NCBI GenBank assembly: GCA_035295985.1
Contig: DATHBT010000125.1
Location: 1 to 12,180, forward strand
Source: JAIVGV01 sp035295985
GTDB taxonomy: Bacteria; Acidobacteriota; Blastocatellia; Pyrinomonadales; Pyrinomonadaceae
Direction: 5' to 3'
DNA length: 12,180 nucleotides
How positions within the stretch are numbered: the first letter of the stretch is position 1; every line of letters begins with the position of its first letter. A model generated the notes under the pieces. It was not told the DNA's origin, did no database searches, and saw only the letters and a program-made list of their open reading frames with translations. This document shows positions 1-8,098 of this stretch, in pieces. A program made the translations under genes and the position numbers.

Positions 1-54
1 GGCGATACCGGGCCGGCAGGCTCCCCCACACGAAGGAGAGAAAAAATGAGCAGA
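1..54 (+). repeat. 54-bp direct repeat, copy 1 (leader plus start codon of the DUF4190-like gene)
   Basis: This segment is identical, base for base, to 407-460, and identity stops at position 55. It contains a Shine-Dalgarno sequence (AAGGAGAG), an A-rich spacer, the ATG at 46 and the codons for Met-Ser-Arg. The left edge is the window edge, so the repeat may extend further upstream. Confidence 0.97.
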
Positions 55-366
55 GTCGTCGAAGAGCCTCAGACCTACGTGGTCGTCGGGCAGAAGTACG
101 CCTACGCCACCGCCTCGCTTATCCTCGGTTTGGCCTGCTTCGTTAACCTCGCCGGGATGGAGAAGGCCGCCCTCGCCGTCGCATTCGCCTGGCTGGCGCT
201 CAGGCGGACGCCCCCGCCCGCGCTCGAGCAGAGACGACTGTGGGCGCAGGCGGGACTTGCCCTGGGCGGGGCCGTGCTCATCATCGTCCCGACGATCATC
301 ATCATCTATTTCGATAGACTCCGAGACCTGCTAGAGCTGATCGTGAGACTCGGCGAAGGTAGGTGA
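46..366 (+). CDS. Small membrane protein, DUF4190-like
   Basis: This gene encodes 106 residues with no recognised catalytic motif. Hydrophobic stretches lie at about residues 20-37, 39-53 and 67-89, separated by a short basic, proline-rich loop (RRTPPP). The pattern resembles DUF4190-type proteins: an A-S-L-x-L-G-L first helix, a basic loop, then an A-x-A-G-L-A-L-G second hydrophobic block. The likely place is the inner membrane, with a charged amphipathic tail (about 90-106). The ATG at 46 is well supported by AAGGAGAG seven bases upstream. Its leader and first three codons are duplicated in front of the next gene, which lies 85 bp downstream on the same strand. Function is unknown, and the family assignment rests on pattern rather than a database match. 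Confidence 0.7.
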   Translation: MSRVVEEPQTYVVVGQKYAYATASLILGLACFVNLAGMEKAALAVAFAWLALRRTPPPALEQRRLWAQAGLALGGAVLIIVPTIIIIYFDRLRDLLELIVRLGEGR

Positions 367-406
367 AGGCAGGGCGCGTTGCTTTCCACGGCATTAGTGC
401 GCCCGC

Positions 407-460
407 GGCGATACCGGGCCGGCAGGCTCCCCCACACGAAGGAGAGAAAAAATGAGCAGA
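407..460 (+). repeat. 54-bp direct repeat, copy 2 (leader plus start codon of the hydrolase gene)
   Basis: This is a perfect copy of 1-54 at an offset of 406 bp. It again carries AAGGAGAG, the ATG (452) and the codons for Met-Ser-Arg. The two downstream proteins are unrelated, so the shared block is a duplicated translation-initiation region and not the edge of a gene duplication. Confidence 0.97.
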
Positions 461-1513
461 CTGCTTAATCCCCGACGCTTCTTACTTCTCTGCGCGTCCT
501 TAACCTTCCTCTCCCCCGCGCTGAGGGCGCAAGAGGGCGGGCCTTTCGCCGCCGAGGAAGTCGCCATCAAGACGAACGGCTACACCCTTGCAGGCACCCT
601 CCTCCTGCCCCGGAAGGCACCGCTGCCCGCGCCGGCCGTCGTGATGATCACGGGCTCCGGCCAGCAGACGCGCGACAGCCAGATCCCGATGCCGGGGCTG
701 GAAGGCTACCGGCCCTTCAAGCAGATCGCCGAGCACCTTGCTGCGCGCGGGATCGCCGTCCTGCGGGTGGACGACCGGGGCGTCGGCGGCTCGACCGGGA
801 AGGAGACGCTGGAGAGCGCCACGACGTCCGGCTTCGCCGACGACACGAGGGCGCAGATTGCTTTCCTGCGCGGCAGGCGCGAGATCGACCCCGACCGCAT
901 CGCCTTAGTCGGCCACAGCGAGGGCGGCTCCATCGCCCTGATGGTGGCGTCCTCCGACCCGCGCGTCCGCTGCGTGGTGCTCATGGGGGCGATGGGCAAG
1001 ACGGGGCTGGAGGTGAACCTGGAGCAGCAGGAGTACGCGCTCTCGCAAGCGCCGGGCTTCACCGAGGAGCGTAAGGCGCAACTGCGCGAGCAGCAGCGGC
1101 AGATACTACGCGCCGTCGTCGAAGGCGGCGACGTCTCCGCGATGCCCGCCGACTTCCGGCGCTTCCTGCCGTGGTTCAAAGAGTTCCTGACGTTCGACCC
1201 CCTGCCGCTCGTCCGCCGCCTCCAACAGCCCGTACTGATCCTGCAGGGGGGGCTCGACAGGCAGATAACACCTGAGCACGCGTCGCTGCTCGAACGCGCG
1301 GCCCGCGGCGGGGGCAACCGCGACGTACAGTCTCGCGTTTTCCCGAGACTTAATCACCTGTTCCTGCTCGCAGAGACTGGGGCGTGGAGCGAGTACTCGT
1401 CGCTAGTCACCACGTCTTTGAGTGATGACGTGCTAGACACCCTGGGCGGCTGGCTGACGCCGCGCCTCCAGCGCGGTAAGAAGAAACTCAACGGGGCGGA
1501 GAGAGCGGGTTGA
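452..1513 (+). CDS. Secreted alpha/beta-fold serine hydrolase
   Basis: The 353-residue product begins with a signal peptide: basic n-region (NPRR), hydrophobic core at about 10-22, and a likely cleavage site after A-L-R-A near 26. It should therefore act outside the cytoplasm. The mature part is an alpha/beta hydrolase. An M-I-T-G-S-G oxyanion-loop motif lies near 65-70. V-D-D-R-G-V-G-G-S follows the third strand (106-114). The nucleophile elbow G-H-S-E-G-G has Ser156. The acid is probably Asp269 (L-Q-G-G-L-D) and the base His302 (L-N-H-L). A helical lid occupies about 183-245. This order fits the serine aminopeptidase/Hydrolase_4 group of esterases and peptidases, and the substrate cannot be read. 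The start is fixed by the duplicated SD and ATG. The gene may be co-transcribed with the small membrane protein upstream. Confidence 0.88.
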   Translation: MSRLLNPRRFLLLCASLTFLSPALRAQEGGPFAAEEVAIKTNGYTLAGTLLLPRKAPLPAPAVVMITGSGQQTRDSQIPMPGLEGYRPFKQIAEHLAARGIAVLRVDDRGVGGSTGKETLESATTSGFADDTRAQIAFLRGRREIDPDRIALVGHSEGGSIALMVASSDPRVRCVVLMGAMGKTGLEVNLEQQEYALSQAPGFTEERKAQLREQQRQILRAVVEGGDVSAMPADFRRFLPWFKEFLTFDPLPLVRRLQQPVLILQGGLDRQITPEHASLLERAARGGGNRDVQSRVFPRLNHLFLLAETGAWSEYSSLVTTSLSDDVLDTLGGWLTPRLQRGKKKLNGAERAG

Positions 1514-1864
1514 AATAAAGTAATGAGTGGAGTCAGCCCGGGAGCGTCTGCCTTATCCCGGCATGCACCCGACCGCCGAAGTTCGTCGAGAGCCCCTTCG
1601 GCATCGCCGCATAACGGAACTCACTATCTGACCTCTTCTCGTCTCTGAGTATTTCTCGCAACACGACCCCTCTGCAGGCAATGTTGCAAAAATAGCTTTT
1701 GAAGTATCATCCCGCCTGAACGCTCTCTGTACTATTCTCATAAAGTTTATCAGTGCAGGGGACTCCCCACTATGGAATTTCTCGCGCCGGGCGAATCGTA
1801 CGGGCATCATATAACGCGCGCCAGCCTATCCGGGGCAGGCTGAAGATCAAGTTTCTGTAGGCTA
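1514..1864. other. Intergenic region, comparatively AT-rich, with hairpins
   Basis: No convincing gene is present. Three inverted repeats are visible. The first is CCGGGA at 1538-1543 with TCCCGG at 1556-1561. The second is GCCGAAG at 1575-1581 with CTTCGGC at 1596-1602, with a 14-nt loop. The third is CAGCCT at 1822-1827 with AGGCTG at 1837-1842, just before the next gene. The first two follow the hydrolase stop and could be weak terminators, but neither is followed by a T-tract. The stretch from about 1603 to 1800 is noticeably AT-richer than the coding DNA and could hold the promoter of the GH43-like gene. I could not pick a convincing -35/-10 pair. Confidence 0.6.
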
Positions 1865-3370
1865 ATGTCGGAACTATCGAGTAGAGGGGAGTGCATGGAA
1901 GACGCAGGGGGCCACGCTGGAGGCGGTGCCATTACGCTGACCTCGCAGGCCGGCGCGCCGTTCCCCTTTACAGTAACTATTACGGTAGCGACAGACCCGA
2001 ATAATCCGCAGCTCTCGTTTAAAGTTACGGGAGTCGATCCGGTTTCCCGCTCGTTGAAGACACGCGATTACCATCTCGCGGGCAGGGAGCATAAGTCTTA
2101 CACTCAGTTATTCGGTAGCTTGGCGCGTGATTTTGGCTGCCGCCCCCCGCGGAAGCGGCTACAGACCCCACGGCCCGCCTCTGGCGCTAAATACCGTCCG
2201 CTTATCACAAAGAACTTAGGGCCACGGGTTCTATACGGTTACGGGGACCCTGCAGTCCTATCTGTGAGGGACAATCATGGCGGGCGAAGCTGGTACTACC
2301 TTCTCGTTACGTCGAACGACGCGCCCGAATCATTCCCCATCATCCGCTCGCCAGATCTGGTGAGTTGGGAATTGGTAGGCTTCGTCTTCCCGGAGGGAAG
2401 GAAGCCGAAGTGGGCGGTTGACGGCGAGCGCGTGAGCGACTACTGGGCCCCGGAGATGCACTTCGTCGGAGGCGAGTTCAGGGTCTACTTCGTGGCCCGC
2501 GACAAAAACAGCCATTCCCTTTCAATCGGTGTGGCGAAGTCCGCCGCCCCCGAAGGGCCGTTCGCCGCCGCGGAGGAGCCTCTACTCAGCGGTAACGTTA
2601 TCGATCCCCACCTCTTTGTCGAGGACGACGGCGCCGCCTTCTTGTACTGGAAGGAAGACAATAACGACATCTGGCCCAGCCGCCTTAACGCCCTGTTCTA
2701 CGAGCACCCGCAACTCGTAGCCGAGCTTTTCCCCCTTAAGGAGGATCAGGTCACCTCATCCCTGATGCACACGCTGTGGCCGTGGATCAGGGCACTTGAG
2801 CCGATGGAACGCTTCTTCGTTCAGCACACTTTGATCGAAGCCGTCACCTGCGAATTTTCCGCCTTTCGAGGACTGCTGGCAGGGTCGTGCCACGAGCGGA
2901 GAGGCGCTGACATCGAGGACGCAGTCAGAGACATCCTGCGGGCCATGAAGACGCCGGTCTACGCCCGGAGGGTGTCGCCCGACGGCGCGAGCCTCGTGGG
3001 GGAACGGACGAAGGTCATTGAAAATGATCAGGTTTGGGAGGCGCACCTGATTGAGGGGGTGTGGTTGACGAAGCAGCGGGGAAGATATTACCTGTTCTAC
3101 GCCGGGAATGACTTCTCGACAGACCTGTACGGCGTCGGCGTTGCTATCGCGGATTCCCCCCTGGGCCCTTTTAGGAAGATGGCCGGGCCACTCCTCGGAT
3201 CGACGGCGGATTGGCACGGGCCAGGCCACCCTTCGGTCGCAACAGGCCCAGAGGGCGAGCCGCTGCTCTTCCTCCATGCCTTCTTTCCTGGCCGGACGGG
3301 CTATAAGGAGTTTCGAGCACTGCTCGCCGTGTCCATCGCGTTCGAGCAGGATCGCGTACTGTTGCGGTAG
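1865..3370 (+). CDS. Glycoside hydrolase family 43-like protein with helical insertion
   Basis: The 501-residue product is recognisable as a GH43 five-bladed beta-propeller from about residue 108 on. Candidate catalytic residues are Asp128 (Y-G-D-P-A, general base), Asp247 (V-I-D-P-H-L-F, pKa modulator) and Glu397 (I-E-G-V-W, general acid). G-H-P-S near 454-457 matches the usual metal/water-site histidine. Other propeller signatures are S-P-D-L-V-S-W-E (162-169), Y-W-A-P-E (193-197) and Y-Y-L-F-Y-A-G-N (408-415). The family acts on arabinose- and xylose-containing glycans, and the exact substrate is unknown. About 90 helical residues (about 273-362) interrupt the propeller. The first ~105 residues match nothing I know, and no signal peptide is visible. 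An in-frame ATG at 1895 follows a GAGGGGAG purine run only 3 nt away and is a real alternative start. The gene converges on the minus-strand operon. Confidence 0.8.
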   Translation: MSELSSRGECMEDAGGHAGGGAITLTSQAGAPFPFTVTITVATDPNNPQLSFKVTGVDPVSRSLKTRDYHLAGREHKSYTQLFGSLARDFGCRPPRKRLQTPRPASGAKYRPLITKNLGPRVLYGYGDPAVLSVRDNHGGRSWYYLLVTSNDAPESFPIIRSPDLVSWELVGFVFPEGRKPKWAVDGERVSDYWAPEMHFVGGEFRVYFVARDKNSHSLSIGVAKSAAPEGPFAAAEEPLLSGNVIDPHLFVEDDGAAFLYWKEDNNDIWPSRLNALFYEHPQLVAELFPLKEDQVTSSLMHTLWPWIRALEPMERFFVQHTLIEAVTCEFSAFRGLLAGSCHERRGADIEDAVRDILRAMKTPVYARRVSPDGASLVGERTKVIENDQVWEAHLIEGVWLTKQRGRYYLFYAGNDFSTDLYGVGVAIADSPLGPFRKMAGPLLGSTADWHGPGHPSVATGPEGEPLLFLHAFFPGRTGYKEFRALLAVSIAFEQDRVLLR

Positions 3371-3377
3371 GCTATCT

Positions 3378-3406
3378 GGCACGGCGGCGCGCGCTGACGC
3401 CGTGTT
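3378..3406. terminator. Hairpin between convergent genes, possible bidirectional terminator
   Basis: CACGGCG (3380-3386) and CGCCGTG (3398-3404) form a perfect 7-bp stem around an 11-nt loop, extendable by two G-T pairs. It sits in the 56-bp gap between the stop of the GH43-like gene (plus strand) and the stop of the protease/ATPase gene (minus strand). There is only a short TT after it on the plus strand, so intrinsic termination is plausible but not strong. Confidence 0.45.
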
Positions 3407-3426
3407 CCTGTGGGGGCGGGCGGCCC

Positions 3427-6378
3427 TTAGGCTCTCCACTCAAGGGCGTATCTGGCAGCCGTCGCCACGGCGTCCTCAAGCCCCCACTGCCGACCCTCCA
3501 AACGGGCCCCCTCGAACTCTTCGTCGGTTATCCCCTGCACGGCGGCGCTCGTCAGCGCTTCATTTATCTTGTCCTCGCGGTAAGCCGTTTGCGGCTGCGA
3601 CATCCGCGCTTTGATGCCTTCGCGGATGGCCTCCGCGGCCCCGAACAGGCGCGCCGCCCTCTTCGGCTGCCCGACCATCGTGGCGACCTGTGCCACCCCG
3701 TCCAAGCAGTCGGCGACGAGCTGTTTGCGGCCGATCTTCTGGTGCAGCGCGAGACTGTCGTAGAAAAGTGCGGCCGCCCGCCGTGCCGCCCCTTCGGCCA
3801 GGGCGACGTGACCCAGCCGCTTGGTGGATTCGGCGTAGCCCCACTGGTTACCCTCCTCCCGGTGCATCTCCGAGGCGCTGATCAGCGCCTGTTTGGCGGT
3901 GATGTACTCGCCGGTGCGGAAGGCCAGGTTGCCGAGGTTGCCGGTCGTCAGGCCCTCACCCCAGCGGTCGCCCAGCTCCCGCCAGACGGCCAGGCTCTTA
4001 ATGAAATTGGAGCGGGCGTTGTCCAGCTCGTTCGCCTCCACACACACGTTTCCCAGATCGTTGAGCGCGAGGGCCAGGCCCCACTTGTCGTCCACCTCAC
4101 GGAACAGCTCGGCGCACGCCTGCTCGTCGGCGCGCGCCGCCTCGATCCGATCCTGGTTGAGCGCGACCATCCCGCGGATGATGAGGGCGTAGCCGAGCCG
4201 CCGCCTGTTGCCGAGCTTCCCCCAGACCTCGACGCTCTCGTTGAGCCACGCCCACGCCTTCTCGTAGTCGCCGTGCAGGAAGGCCAATCCGCCGACACAG
4301 TACAGGGCCATGCCGAGGCTCTCGCTCTCGGCCTTCAGGCGCGGCCGGGCCTGTGCCAGAACCGCCTCGGCCAAATTCCTGCCCTCGGTCAAATAGTCGC
4401 GCAGGTTCCAGAACCAGAACATGTTCCCCACGATCTGCAGGACCAGCTCGATGTTGTATGTGTCCTCGTCGGACTCGCCCGGCCTCTCGCGGCCCCAGTT
4501 GATCGCCGCGCGAATCTCGTCGTATTCGGCCTCAAGCCGCTCCATCCATCTCTTACGCTCGGCGCTCGTCAGGAGGTTTAGCCTGCGCTCGGCCTTCTTC
4601 GTCAACTGCGAGTAGAAGATGGCGTGGGCGCGCAGCACCGTCGGCTCCTCGCCGGCCTCCTTGAGCCGCGCCGCGCAGTACTCCCGCACAGGGCGCAGCA
4701 TGCGGTAGCGGACGCCCCGCCCTTGCAACTCCTCTTCCGAGAGCAGGCTCTTCTTGAGCAGGAGGTCTAAATTCTCCTGCACACCTGTCGGCGAACCGCC
4801 GCCCGCGCCGATGGCGACGGCCTCCGCGGCGTCGCGGGGGGCGCCGCCCCTGAAGATCGAGAGCCGCCGGAGGAGGGCTTTCGCGTTCTCGTCGAGCTCC
4901 CGGTAACTCATCTCGACCGCCCTGGCCTGCCTCTCTTCGGTCGTCGCCCCGTCGAGACCGCCCAGCAGCGCCAGCACGGCCGCCGGATCGTAATCCGTCA
5001 TCGCGCTCTGCGCGGCGGCCAGCTCGATCGCCAGCGGCAGCCCGCCGAGCCTCGCGCAGATCTCGGCGGCGACGCGGACGCATTCGGAGTCGGCCTCAAA
5101 TTCCGGCCTCTTCTCGCGCAGGCGGGCCAGGAACAGTTGGACCGAGGGTAGGGATTCCAACGACTCGACGGTCGCATCGCTGGCGCTCTGCGGCGTAAGG
5201 AGCGGCCCGACTTCGAAGACACGCTCCTTCTCCCACCCCAGCCTGCTGCGGTGCGTGATGATGAACTGCAGGCCGGGGCACTTTTCGTACAGCTCCTCGA
5301 CGTGCGGCTTCGCGCCGTCCAGCTCCTCGAAGCCGTCGAGGATGAGCAGGGTGGACTTGCCCTTCAGGTAAACGATCAGGCTCTCCTTCAGCGAGCCGCC
5401 CTCGGCCTCTTTGACGCCGAGCGCGTTGGCGATTTCCGCCGGGACGCGCGCCGGATCGCTGACGAGGCTCAGGTCAACGAAGTAGGCCCCGTTCTTATAA
5501 CGGCCGGCCAGCTCACGCCCGACGTGGCGCGCCAACGTAGTCTTCCCCGAGCCGGCGCCGCCCACCAGCGTCAGCAGGCGAGCCCCGGCCTGGCTCAGGG
5601 CTTCTTTGATCCCGTCGATCTCGTCGTCCCGCCCGTAGGGCGTCGGGCCCTCGACCGCCAACCTTTTATCCGGCGCGCCTCCCCCCCTCGCGCCGCCGTG
5701 CGATTCTGATCCGGGCAGGAGATTCGGCCTGACGGTGTCCACCCGGGAGTTCAGATTCGCATCGATGATCTCCCTCACCTCCGGGAAGGTTTCGGCTATC
5801 GCCATGATCGGGGCGGCGTAGATGACCTTGAACTTCAAGTCAGGCAGCCCGTACCTCACGAGGCCGACGACGCTCCCGTCGTACGTGACGGGGGCGCCGG
5901 ACATCCCTTTGAGGTAGTCGTACCCGCCCTGATCGCAAGTCAACTGGATGGCGGTTTGTATCCCATCGTCGTCCTCGATCCGCCCCCTTGGCGCGTTGAT
6001 GACGCCCGCGATGAAGAGCCCCGCGGTGTTCGCCTGGGCGAAGCCGAAGCTCTGCCAACCGAGCGCGCCCGGGCCTGACGGCCACGGGTCCAGTTCCGGC
6101 AGCCCCCTGAGGGCAATCTGCACGCTCTCGGGAATTATGTCGCCCCCCGTGACGGTGAGCAGCGCGGCGTCCACGTTGAAGTCGCAGTGCAGAATCTCGG
6201 CCTGGAGTTCCCCCCAGTCGAATTTTAGCGTGAAAGGCCCCTGATATTTTTCCTTCGTCTTCCTGTCGCCGACGCAGTGCGCGGCCGTCAGGGCATACTT
6301 GTCGGAGCAGAGCCAGGCCGTGCCCCACTCCTTCTTTGGATCGCGTCTGTAAATCTTCGCCGTCAGTTTCTCCAGCAT
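3427..6378 (-). CDS. Trypsin-like protease / NB-ARC STAND ATPase / TPR protein
   Basis: The 983-residue protein has three parts. (1) Residues 1 to about 205 form a trypsin-like serine protease with His34 (T-A-A-H-C), Asp70 (N-V-D-A-A-L) and Ser160 (G-M-S-G-A-P). There is no signal peptide, so it is cytoplasmic. (2) After a G/R-rich linker (about 212-245) comes an NB-ARC ATPase. It has Walker A G-G-A-G-S-G-K-T-T (273-281), Walker B L-L-I-L-D-G (344-349), an I-T-H-R-S sensor segment (374-378), the G-G-L-P-L-A motif (445-450) and a winged-helix region to about 570. (3) TPR-like helical repeats run at about 640-915, with a C-terminus resembling that of AfsR/LuxR-type ATPases. In STAND proteins the repeats sense a ligand, ATP drives oligomerisation, and the N-terminal domain is the effector. 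The start is firm: AAGGAGG lies 4 nt upstream, inside the 12-bp gap after the phosphoesterase stop. A role in defence or regulated death is inference. Confidence 0.92.
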   Translation of the reverse strand: MLEKLTAKIYRRDPKKEWGTAWLCSDKYALTAAHCVGDRKTKEKYQGPFTLKFDWGELQAEILHCDFNVDAALLTVTGGDIIPESVQIALRGLPELDPWPSGPGALGWQSFGFAQANTAGLFIAGVINAPRGRIEDDDGIQTAIQLTCDQGGYDYLKGMSGAPVTYDGSVVGLVRYGLPDLKFKVIYAAPIMAIAETFPEVREIIDANLNSRVDTVRPNLLPGSESHGGARGGGAPDKRLAVEGPTPYGRDDEIDGIKEALSQAGARLLTLVGGAGSGKTTLARHVGRELAGRYKNGAYFVDLSLVSDPARVPAEIANALGVKEAEGGSLKESLIVYLKGKSTLLILDGFEELDGAKPHVEELYEKCPGLQFIITHRSRLGWEKERVFEVGPLLTPQSASDATVESLESLPSVQLFLARLREKRPEFEADSECVRVAAEICARLGGLPLAIELAAAQSAMTDYDPAAVLALLGGLDGATTEERQARAVEMSYRELDENAKALLRRLSIFRGGAPRDAAEAVAIGAGGGSPTGVQENLDLLLKKSLLSEEELQGRGVRYRMLRPVREYCAARLKEAGEEPTVLRAHAIFYSQLTKKAERRLNLLTSAERKRWMERLEAEYDEIRAAINWGRERPGESDEDTYNIELVLQIVGNMFWFWNLRDYLTEGRNLAEAVLAQARPRLKAESESLGMALYCVGGLAFLHGDYEKAWAWLNESVEVWGKLGNRRRLGYALIIRGMVALNQDRIEAARADEQACAELFREVDDKWGLALALNDLGNVCVEANELDNARSNFIKSLAVWRELGDRWGEGLTTGNLGNLAFRTGEYITAKQALISASEMHREEGNQWGYAESTKRLGHVALAEGAARRAAALFYDSLALHQKIGRKQLVADCLDGVAQVATMVGQPKRAARLFGAAEAIREGIKARMSQPQTAYREDKINEALTSAAVQGITDEEFEGARLEGRQWGLEDAVATAARYALEWRA

Positions 6379-6382
6379 GTCG

Positions 6383-6389
6383 CCTCCTT
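6383..6389 (-). promoter_or_regulatory. Strong ribosome-binding site coupled to the upstream stop codon
   Basis: On the minus strand the phosphoesterase stop TGA (6393-6391) is followed after one base by AAGGAGG, then a 4-nt spacer, then the ATG of the protease/ATPase gene at 6378. A ribosome terminating on the first gene covers this site, so translational coupling is expected. The site also settles the start codon. Confidence 0.9.
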
Positions 6390-6390
6390 C

Positions 6391-8034
6391 TCAGCGCGCG
6401 GCCTCCGTGAGAGGTGCTGAACGCTCGCGCCCGCGGCCGCAGTAGGAGTAAAGCTGCGGCTCCGCTACGCGCTGCCGGCCCTCCGGGTCCACGAGCAGCT
6501 CCACGTAACTGAGGTAGCGCCGGACGAAGCGGCTGTAGTCGTTGCGGCCGAGCGCGTCGGCGAAATCGGTGATGACCGGCTTCGCTGTGTCGTAATCCCC
6601 GGCCACGGCGTCGGGCAGGCGGATCACGTCACACCACGTGCCGGTGTTGAGATACCAGCGGGGCTGCGCGCCGTCCTCCAGCTTTATTTTCTTGGGCAGG
6701 TGGGTGTGGCCGTAGAGTATCACGTCGAAATCGCCGTCGGCGGCCGTCTTGCGGGCGGCGTCCAGGTAGTTACTCTCCTCGTGATCGAGTCGGAAGGAGC
6801 GGTCGTGCTGGTTGAGTCGCCGGAGCGCGGCGTGGAGCTGCTCGTAGCGCTCCTCGGGCGTCTCGGCGCGCCTCATCCTGAGGAGGGTCGAGGCGCTCTC
6901 GTAGGTTCCCTTCAACTGACCGGCGCGGGTGACGAACCACTGCTGCGCGGCGGCCACCTGCTCCCTGAGCGAGCTGAGCACGCTCAAATCCCCGGCGGTG
7001 AATTCAAGGCCGGAGCCGCCCGGTGCGGTCGCGCTCAGGTCGCCGCTTGCCGCGCTCACGTCCACACCGAACAGCCTGGCGTCCCCCTTGGTTCCCGCCT
7101 CGTCGAACGTGTCGAGCAGAATTTTGTCGAGCGTGATCTCCTCCGCCGCTTCGACGGCCGCGGCCGACATGTCGCCCGCCCACTTCATGCTGACGGGGCC
7201 GTCGAGGCCGTGCTTGAGGAGCAGCTTGACGATGGGGGAGGCGTTGACAATCTTTTCCAGGTACTGCTTGAGGTCCGGCTCGAGCGCCAGGAAGAGCGGC
7301 AGCATGGCGTTCGTTTCAGGCTTGAGCAGATCGATGAAGCGGTAGCGCGCCTTGATGCGGTTCATGAAGTGAATCACAAGGTGCGTCCCGGCCGGGGGCA
7401 CGAAGTAGCGCTTCTGCCGCACGGCCTCGTCCACCTCCAGCCGCCTCGAACGAACCGAGCGCTCCTGCCTGAGCGCGCTGTGATCGATCATGTTCCAGCG
7501 GTCGTAGCGGTTGCCGTGCTCGATGAGGACGCGCCCCGGCGTGTACGCCTCGCCGTCGTAGATGAACTTCATGCGGGCGTCGCCGCCGACGAGCAGATCG
7601 CGGAGTTCCTCCCGTACCCGCGGCAGCGAGAGCTCCACGTCGTGGTTGCCGAGCAGCAGCGTGAGGCGGTTGCCGGCCGCCAGGAAGTCGCGCAGGGCGT
7701 CGAAGACGCCGCGCCCGTCGCCGCCGCGCGTGCGGAGCGCGATCTGCCGGAGCTTGAGGACGGCCTGTGCCTCGTCGGCCGTCCATATCTGCGCGCCCTT
7801 AAGCCCGTCGCCGAAGTCGTCCTCGGACAGGAAATCTACAATGTCGCCGTTGATGATGAGTTCGGTCTCGGTAGCGGTGTCTTCCTTCGCGACGGCTCCC
7901 GCCCAGTCGATGAACTCCACGAGCGCCGGGTACGAATTATTGATTTGGAACCCGGTCACAGGCTCCCCGGCTTCGTTGACGCCATCCGGGCGCCCGCCCA
8001 AGTGGAGATCAGAAATGACGAACAGCCTTCGCAT
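6391..8034 (-). CDS. Calcineurin-like metallophosphoesterase with large internal insertion
   Basis: The 547-residue product has the full set of metal-binding motifs of the calcineurin-like (LpxH/MPE) superfamily. They are D9-L-H11, G63-D64-I-V-D67, G129-N-H131-D, H173 in I-E-H-G-N, G442-H443-T-H445 and the closing N-T-G-T-W (463-467). These enzymes use two metal ions to cleave phosphomonoesters or diesters in nucleotides, nucleic acids or lipid precursors. The substrate cannot be read here. About 265 residues (175-440), largely helical, separate the fifth and sixth motifs, far more than in a minimal MPE domain, and could form a cap or partner-binding module. No signal peptide or membrane segment is visible. 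The ATG at 8034 has GGAG 8 nt upstream. It is the middle gene of the minus-strand operon, coupled to the protease/ATPase gene, which suggests a shared system rather than lipid A synthesis. Confidence 0.9.
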   Translation of the reverse strand: MRRLFVISDLHLGGRPDGVNEAGEPVTGFQINNSYPALVEFIDWAGAVAKEDTATETELIINGDIVDFLSEDDFGDGLKGAQIWTADEAQAVLKLRQIALRTRGGDGRGVFDALRDFLAAGNRLTLLLGNHDVELSLPRVREELRDLLVGGDARMKFIYDGEAYTPGRVLIEHGNRYDRWNMIDHSALRQERSVRSRRLEVDEAVRQKRYFVPPAGTHLVIHFMNRIKARYRFIDLLKPETNAMLPLFLALEPDLKQYLEKIVNASPIVKLLLKHGLDGPVSMKWAGDMSAAAVEAAEEITLDKILLDTFDEAGTKGDARLFGVDVSAASGDLSATAPGGSGLEFTAGDLSVLSSLREQVAAAQQWFVTRAGQLKGTYESASTLLRMRRAETPEERYEQLHAALRRLNQHDRSFRLDHEESNYLDAARKTAADGDFDVILYGHTHLPKKIKLEDGAQPRWYLNTGTWCDVIRLPDAVAGDYDTAKPVITDFADALGRNDYSRFVRRYLSYVELLVDPEGRQRVAEPQLYSYCGRGRERSAPLTEAAR

Positions 8035-8098
8035 ATGAGGTACTCCTGGTCAGTGGACGGTTTCACGGGGCGAGTTCCCCCGCCTGCAGGCATCAGTG

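Noticed and set aside
1553..1810. 85-codon minus-strand open frame in the first intergenic region
   Set aside because: It has no Shine-Dalgarno sequence, no recognisable domain and an implausible composition. It overlaps hairpins.
3589..4581. Long plus-strand open frame of 330 codons inside the STAND gene
   Set aside because: It lies antisense to the well-supported TPR and ATPase coding region. It is Leu/Arg/Pro-rich with no domain, as expected from GC-rich codon bias.
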